Part shown: positions 43,750 to 48,090 of the stretch, piece by piece
Numbering within the stretch: the stretch's first letter is position 1
Layout: the number at the start of each line of letters is the position of its first letter
NCBI RefSeq assembly: GCF_000003815.2
Contig: NC_049990.1
Location: 19,128,494-19,176,583, forward strand
Direction: 5' to 3'
DNA from: Branchiostoma floridae
Lineage: Eukaryota; Chordata; Leptocardii; Amphioxiformes; Branchiostomatidae
DNA: 48,090 nt
Notes under the pieces: generated by a model
The model's database searches: none
What the model was told of the DNA's origin: nothing
Seen by the model: only the letters and a program-made list of their open reading frames with translations
Made by a program: the position numbers and the translations under genes

Positions 43750-45412
43750 TACCTTCGCTTTGAGGGGACTCGTAAGCACATATTGAGTGACAGAAATAGC
43801 TCGGAGCCAAATAAAGAACGCTACAGTGGACGGCAGCCGGCAAGCAGCACCACAGACCAGTCTGAAGTGGTTGAAAAGTTATCAGTTTCATATGAACCGC
43901 ATTGTCCCATCGAGAGCGACCTTCACATAGGCACGCGCTGAAATTCCAGAGGAAGTCAGCTTCCGTTGGAATTCGAACTCAGGAGGCTCTCTCCCAAACT
44001 CTCATATTCCAGGGCGAGCGTGCGGGCGTAAATTTTGGGTGGCGAAGCCAAAATATATTAATAACTTAGTCATGTCGGCAATATAGTATGGGTGGCGTAC
44101 GAGGACAATTGTTTTTTTTTTCAAATTCAAGAAATTTCTTAATTCAATTCATTTAAAGTACCTTTTGCCATTCTGTCTGCTTTGGTGTTACTTTTATGTG
44201 ATCGCCCAGAATTCATTTGGGGCATTGTTAGGAATCATGCAGCATATACTAGTATACAGCTAAAGCACATGAGCTGTTGTCTGTCAGGTTCATCAGCTTC
44301 GCTCACTCGGTGGTTTATTTGGTGGATTTGGAAACCGACCGGGCCATATGCCGCACAACGATGAAAGGGCTGATAATCAACATATAGTCTAGTCTAACAT
44401 TGTCAAATAATATTCTCATAGATTTTGTTGCATTATCAGTCAAGGGCTACAAAAATCGTTTGAAAAATGCACACAAACTGTCAAACATTCATAATCCTTT
44501 AGATGTTGTATACAGCCAGGGACATAATGAGATTCCCTTGTAAGACCTAAGGATTCTCAAGAAAAATAATACACAAGACGTATTGATGTGACGCATACCA
44601 ATGCATCATGTGTGTGTTTTAATCCTATTAATGACGAATACCAATAACTTAAGAAAAGTATTTGACATTGTTTTTTTTTCTTTATCATAAACCTGTTTAC
44701 TGGGCAATGACATATACAATGCCCTCATGGTCAACATCTGATGGACCCAGATAGTCAATTCTATTTGGCTGTATGGTAGATATAAGCAAGTTGATTATAC
44801 AGTTTAGTCAGATCTTTTGAAAGTTGAAGCAGAGAAACTTTTGTAAACAGAGTAATTTTTGCCATTTATTTACAATCCTCGCTGTTTGAAATAGCTACTA
44901 CATTGTCACTTTGCATTGGAGTCTTTGACATTTTGGTTTAAGTCACGGTCCACTATACGAGACTTGTGACATGTACATATTAAAAAAGTTCCCTTCGGTG
45001 CATATTTTCAGATAAGATATTAGCAAGTTCTCTGTGTCATTTATTTCCGCAGTATTCTCACTTTGCTTACAAATATTGAGTTGTCAAGCAATGATTTACT
45101 CAAGTTAATCATTCAAATCTGTTGTACGTTTTATGTGATGTTGTCATGTTGTTTTTTGTACAATTTTCTTGTGGTAGTAGAGATTAGCTCCGGTCTACAT
45201 TGATGGTTTATATTGCATTCGGGAAAGTATACCAAAACGGCTAAAGCGTCACGCGTCGCAGCGTCGTACATCGTACGTTGCACCCCTCCTTTATCCCTTT
45301 GGTTTATTCCGGCGAGGTCAACTTGATAGGTTCAAAGGTCACAAGATCGGGGTACGCCGGCTGTATACGGAAATAGGTCTCTCCACGTTTTACAGAAATC
45401 ATCACGTCGTTT
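43750..45412. other. Region between the head-to-head genes C and D
   Basis: About 1.7 kb that should contain both promoters. No TATA box with convincing context seen. Open frames (43732-43941, 44182-44364) lack family features. The gene D side carries nuclear-receptor-like half sites (listed separately). Confidence 0.5.
45315..45341 (+). promoter_or_regulatory. Three nuclear-receptor half sites before gene D
   Basis: AGGTCA at 45315, AGGTTC at 45328 and AGGTCA at 45336. The last two form a direct repeat with 2-nt spacing (DR2 type, bound by RAR/RXR-class receptors). They lie about 70 nt before the candidate first donor of gene D. Function is inferred. Confidence 0.35.
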
Positions 45413-45697
45413 GGTGAGTTTGTGGTGCCATATTATCTATCTTTCATTTATGGTTGCTGTTTTTACCATGGAAAATTCCCAAGATTTATCAGATTTTGCT
45501 GTGCTAGCAATGCAAAAATCTGTACCAAAGACTCTATTCTGTGTATCGATGCATATACAATACTTATTGTGCATTCTGTCGGCTCCGATGTATTATTATA
45601 TATCACCGTGCGCCACCCAAAGACGTTTGGTGAATGTACGGATATCGTATTTGACATACGTATTGAGTTGTAGATGTTTTTGTTTTATATTCTACAG

Positions 45698-47641
45698 ATA
45701 TAGCTATACCAGTGGGATGTCTGACAAGGTGCAGAACTGCCCCTGTCCGCTAGGGTACGTCATCAGGAAGGCCACGCCTGAAGACTGCGGGGATATAGTC
45801 AGGATGATAAAGGTGACTTACCTTTTACTTTCGAAAATGGAATGTTCAAACTACCTAAAGAGAAAGATGTATGTATACATGTATGCGTTAAGGACCAAGT
45901 TAATGTTTAACCGCGAGCACGTTAAAGAGCACACCGAAAAGAGTAGACGTCCTTCCCGGTGTGAATGGTTCAACCGAACAGTCCTTTGGCCGCATACGGT
46001 GCAATTGCTGTCGTATATAGGGCCCTCACACGGAAATCGAATTAGCAAGAATCAAGCCGAACCAGTCGGAATGAAGTATTTGCAAAATTCGTAACACAGT
46101 CGGGCCATTCCGAGTGGGAATTCCAAATGGACTCGATATCCCCTTCATACGAGAAGGAATGAGCCAGAATGCCGTCAGAATGAAAATTCTTTTCTATTCC
46201 TGGGAATTCGAAGTGTATTCTAGAAATTCTTACTGCATTCGAGATATTCTTTTGGCCACATTCGGGCAGGATTCGAGATGGCTTGCCGTTTCGGTTCTCC
46301 ATCGAATGAGATAAAAACGTTTCGAATAATGTTGGAATGCCACAGAATGCGGTCAGACTGCAATTAGAATAGATAGAATCCACTTGGAATCCACTTGGAA
46401 TGCCATTCGATATTTCTACACTTCGAATGCACCTCGACAGTTTTTGACATGTCAAAAACTTTCGAGCCAGCCAAAAGAACGGGGACGAATAGCTGGAATG
46501 CAGCACGAATGTTTAGAATACAGTACGAATTGCGAGGAATTGCCACGAATAGAAAAAAAATTCCATTCGGACGGCATTCCGGCTCATTCGTGCTCTCGTG
46601 TGAAGGGGGCTATACAGAGGTGACCTGAGTTAGCACCGAATGGCAGCCGTTCTAAACCCTTGCGACAGCCGTAGCCGTATTACGATGACCTGAGTTAGCG
46701 CCGAATGGCAGCCGTTCCAAACCCCTGCGACAGCCGTATTATATTTTAATACACAATCAATAAAGATTGTGTATTAAAGCTCCTCACATGTCAGCCCCTG
46801 GCTGCGAGGAGTGAGTACAAGTGGTCGGCGTACCCAGTAAGAACTTTTTTTTTTTTTCATATAGCCTGAATCCCACTCTTCGCACATGTATATTAATCAT
46901 ACTCCTACGCACGGTCCCCAACGGCTAGCTTACTGCCTATTTGGGCTTTGCCGTCTGGTGGCCCACTAGAAGTTACTGTGAGGGTCGCCACAAACCAGCT
47001 GTCAGACAATCAGAGAATATGCCTTTCTTGGGCTTTCTGTTTACGAAAACCATCCCGCAAAGGCCGCTGGAAAGCTATCGGCCAATCATGTTACGTCTTA
47101 CATAGCTCCATCCTCCTACGCCCGATCCCCAACGGCTGACTGCCCATATAAGGGTAAGCTCATTAATACTTATAAGGGCGGTCAGTAACTGATCTGAATG
47201 CACCAGACAGCAGAGGTGACCGCAAGGAGTTTCGACACGACTGTGGTCCCTCTGCGTAGGAGAAAGAATCACTCTGTTTAGAGAAGTCACAAAGTATTAT
47301 CCCAACTTCCCCACATTGACAGACGAACAGAAAGCTACTTTTCTCTTGAAATCGCAGAACCCACAAATTCTAGAAAATGTGGGGCTTTTCGTCTCCCTCT
47401 GCTTCCAAAAAAGAAGTCAAACCCAACCTGTTTAGAAATAGCCAACACTAGTATTAGATTAGAATATTTTTTATGGCTGTCCATTGTCACTATGTGTATA
47501 CCATGTACATGTACTTGCAATTAGCCCTCGGGCACGAACTTGCAAATAAACTTCCAATATTAATCGGCGTAATGCCTTTTGTACTACAGGAGCTAGCGCA
47601 ACATGACGGGTTGGGACACAAAGTAGCCATCACAGAAGAAA
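45698..47641 (+). CDS. Gene D: diamine (spermidine/spermine) N-acetyltransferase-like, first two coding exons
   Basis: A probable 5' UTR exon ends at 45413 (donor gtgagt). Coding exon 45698-45812 has its ATG at 45717 and encodes MSDKVQNCPCPLGYVIRKA, then TPEDCGDIVRMIK. Exon 47590-47641 continues in phase 0 as ELAQHDGLGHKVAITEE and leaves with 1 nt. The pattern VIR.AT..DC.DI.R.IKELA fits the start of the GNAT fold of spermidine/spermine acetyltransferases (SAT1/SAT2), with the intron at the same IK/ELA point as I recall for the vertebrate gene. The family transfers acetyl from acetyl-CoA to polyamines in the cytosol. About 12 extra N-terminal residues include two Cys. The catalytic part is beyond the right edge. 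Confidence 0.78.
45717..45812 (+). CDS. Gene D first coding exon
   Basis: Acceptor ttctacag at 45697, 19 nt of 5' UTR, ATG at 45717, 32 codons, donor gtgact. The frame is open upstream of the ATG only to the acceptor. Confidence 0.78.
46016..46614. mobile_element. Foldback element of about 600 bp in gene D intron
   Basis: The ends TATAGGGCCCTCACACG and its imperfect complement (cgtgtgaagggggctata, 46597-46614) are inverted. The inner sequence is also inverted: ggaatgagccagaatgccgtc (46156) matches the complement of gacggcattccggctcattc (46571). The interior is full of gaattc/gaatg words and holds a perfect 22-bp palindrome at 46439-46460. No transposase frame. Confidence 0.8.
46621..46740 (+). 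repeat. Two-copy tandem repeat of about 62 bp
   Basis: gacctgagttagc.ccgaatggcagccgtt and ccctgcgacagccgta-type sequence occur twice back to back, next to the foldback element. Confidence 0.9.
46745..46778. repeat. Perfect 14-bp hairpin
   Basis: TTTAATACACAATC, loop AATAAA, GATTGTGTATTAAA. It directly follows the two-copy repeat. The loop is a polyadenylation hexamer by sequence, probably by chance. Confidence 0.9.
47590..47641 (+). CDS. Gene D second coding exon
   Basis: 52 nt, acceptor actacag, donor gtaggt. It encodes ELAQHDGLGHKVAITEE plus 1 nt. A second donor 4 nt later (gtgtct) is weaker. The exon corresponds to the polyamine-site entry loop region of SAT1. Confidence 0.72.
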
Positions 47642-48090
47642 GTAGGTGTCTTTATTTGCGCTTCTATCAGAGTGTCTTTTGTTGCATCTGTGCATTTTAA
47701 CGTGCTACCCTTTTGATACAAAAGGGTTGTAAATTCTTCAAGGGGAGGGGCTGCTAAATCGAATTGCCCATTCCCTACATGGTTAAGCCATGTCAAACAA
47801 TCACTTAAAAACACATTTACCTACATTTCAAACCTCAAGTCTTTACCCCCACTGCAAAGCTGGATTTGTTAGGTTTGTTTTGGTTCAAAAAGCCCGAGTT
47901 CAACTCCGGCATTTTAATGAGCTACAGCCAGATGATTGTCATGATGTCAGGATTGCACCCCCTCCCCTAATGGATCAGTCCATGTGCCAGTCTCGAATAT
48001 GAAGGTCACTCATAGGTCAAAGCATGCCAAAGGTCACAATTTTTGGCAAGATTTAAAAATATACATGTTCAGTCACTCTGCAGAAAATAG
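47642..48090 (+). other. Gene D intron to right edge
   Basis: Non-coding sequence after the second coding exon; no further acetyltransferase exon recognised before the window ends. Confidence 0.5.

Noticed and set aside
45411-46094. 227-codon open frame containing the acetyltransferase start
   Set aside because: It reads from 5' UTR through an intron, the exon and the next intron. Only 45717-45812 matches the family.

Overview
The window is eukaryotic and almost certainly from an invertebrate chordate, most likely amphioxus (Branchiostoma). The reasons are small spliced exons with vertebrate-like intron positions in chloride-channel genes, CR1/L2-type LINE remains, many foldback/MITE-type repeats, and N-filled assembly gaps. 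The species call is inference; I ran no search.

The core is a cluster of three paralogous Cys-loop ligand-gated chloride channel genes of glycine-receptor type. Gene A (+, 478-6650) is cut by the left edge and shows only its 3' exons. Gene B (+, 11083-30788) is complete: 12 coding exons add up to 1416 nt, i.e. 471 codons plus stop, with a 13-kb first intron. Gene C (-, 43749-33973) is complete: 12 exons are used per transcript, 1455 nt, i.e. 484 codons plus stop. B and C converge tail to tail. At the right end, on +, are the first two coding exons of a diamine (spermidine/spermine) N-acetyltransferase-like gene (gene D), head to head with gene C.

All three receptors share exon sizes (68, 221, 83, 132/138, 79 and 135 nt), intron phases, a 13-residue Cys-loop where visible, a second loop-C disulfide pair 11 residues apart (glycine-receptor hallmark), and the PAR anion filter with Ala at pore position 2' and Thr at 6'. 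They differ from vertebrate glycine receptors at agonist-contacting positions of loop C, so their ligand is uncertain.

The most exciting signal is two independent tandem exon duplications. In gene A the 132-nt loop-F exon exists twice, 86 bp apart, same length and phase, about 50% protein identity. In gene C the 68-nt exon exists twice, 95 bp apart, about 90% nucleotide identity. Splicing both gene C copies together would shift the frame into an immediate stop, so they must be mutually exclusive. The same two exon positions are alternatively spliced in vertebrate GLRA2 (68-bp exons 3A/3B) and in insect Rdl (exons 3 and 6), which suggests recurrent evolution of receptor diversity at the same sites. 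Gene C also carries an extra intron that splits the 221-nt exon exactly (105+116).

The rest is intron or intergenic DNA rich in repeats: a 5'-truncated LINE with one nonsense codon (13631-15981), a LINE 3' end (32145-32480), a MITE with 5-bp target duplication (18676-18892), an ACCGGTACC-ended MITE (5437-5744), foldback elements, minisatellites and segmental tandem duplications. N gaps lie at 3698-4387 and 10665-10764.
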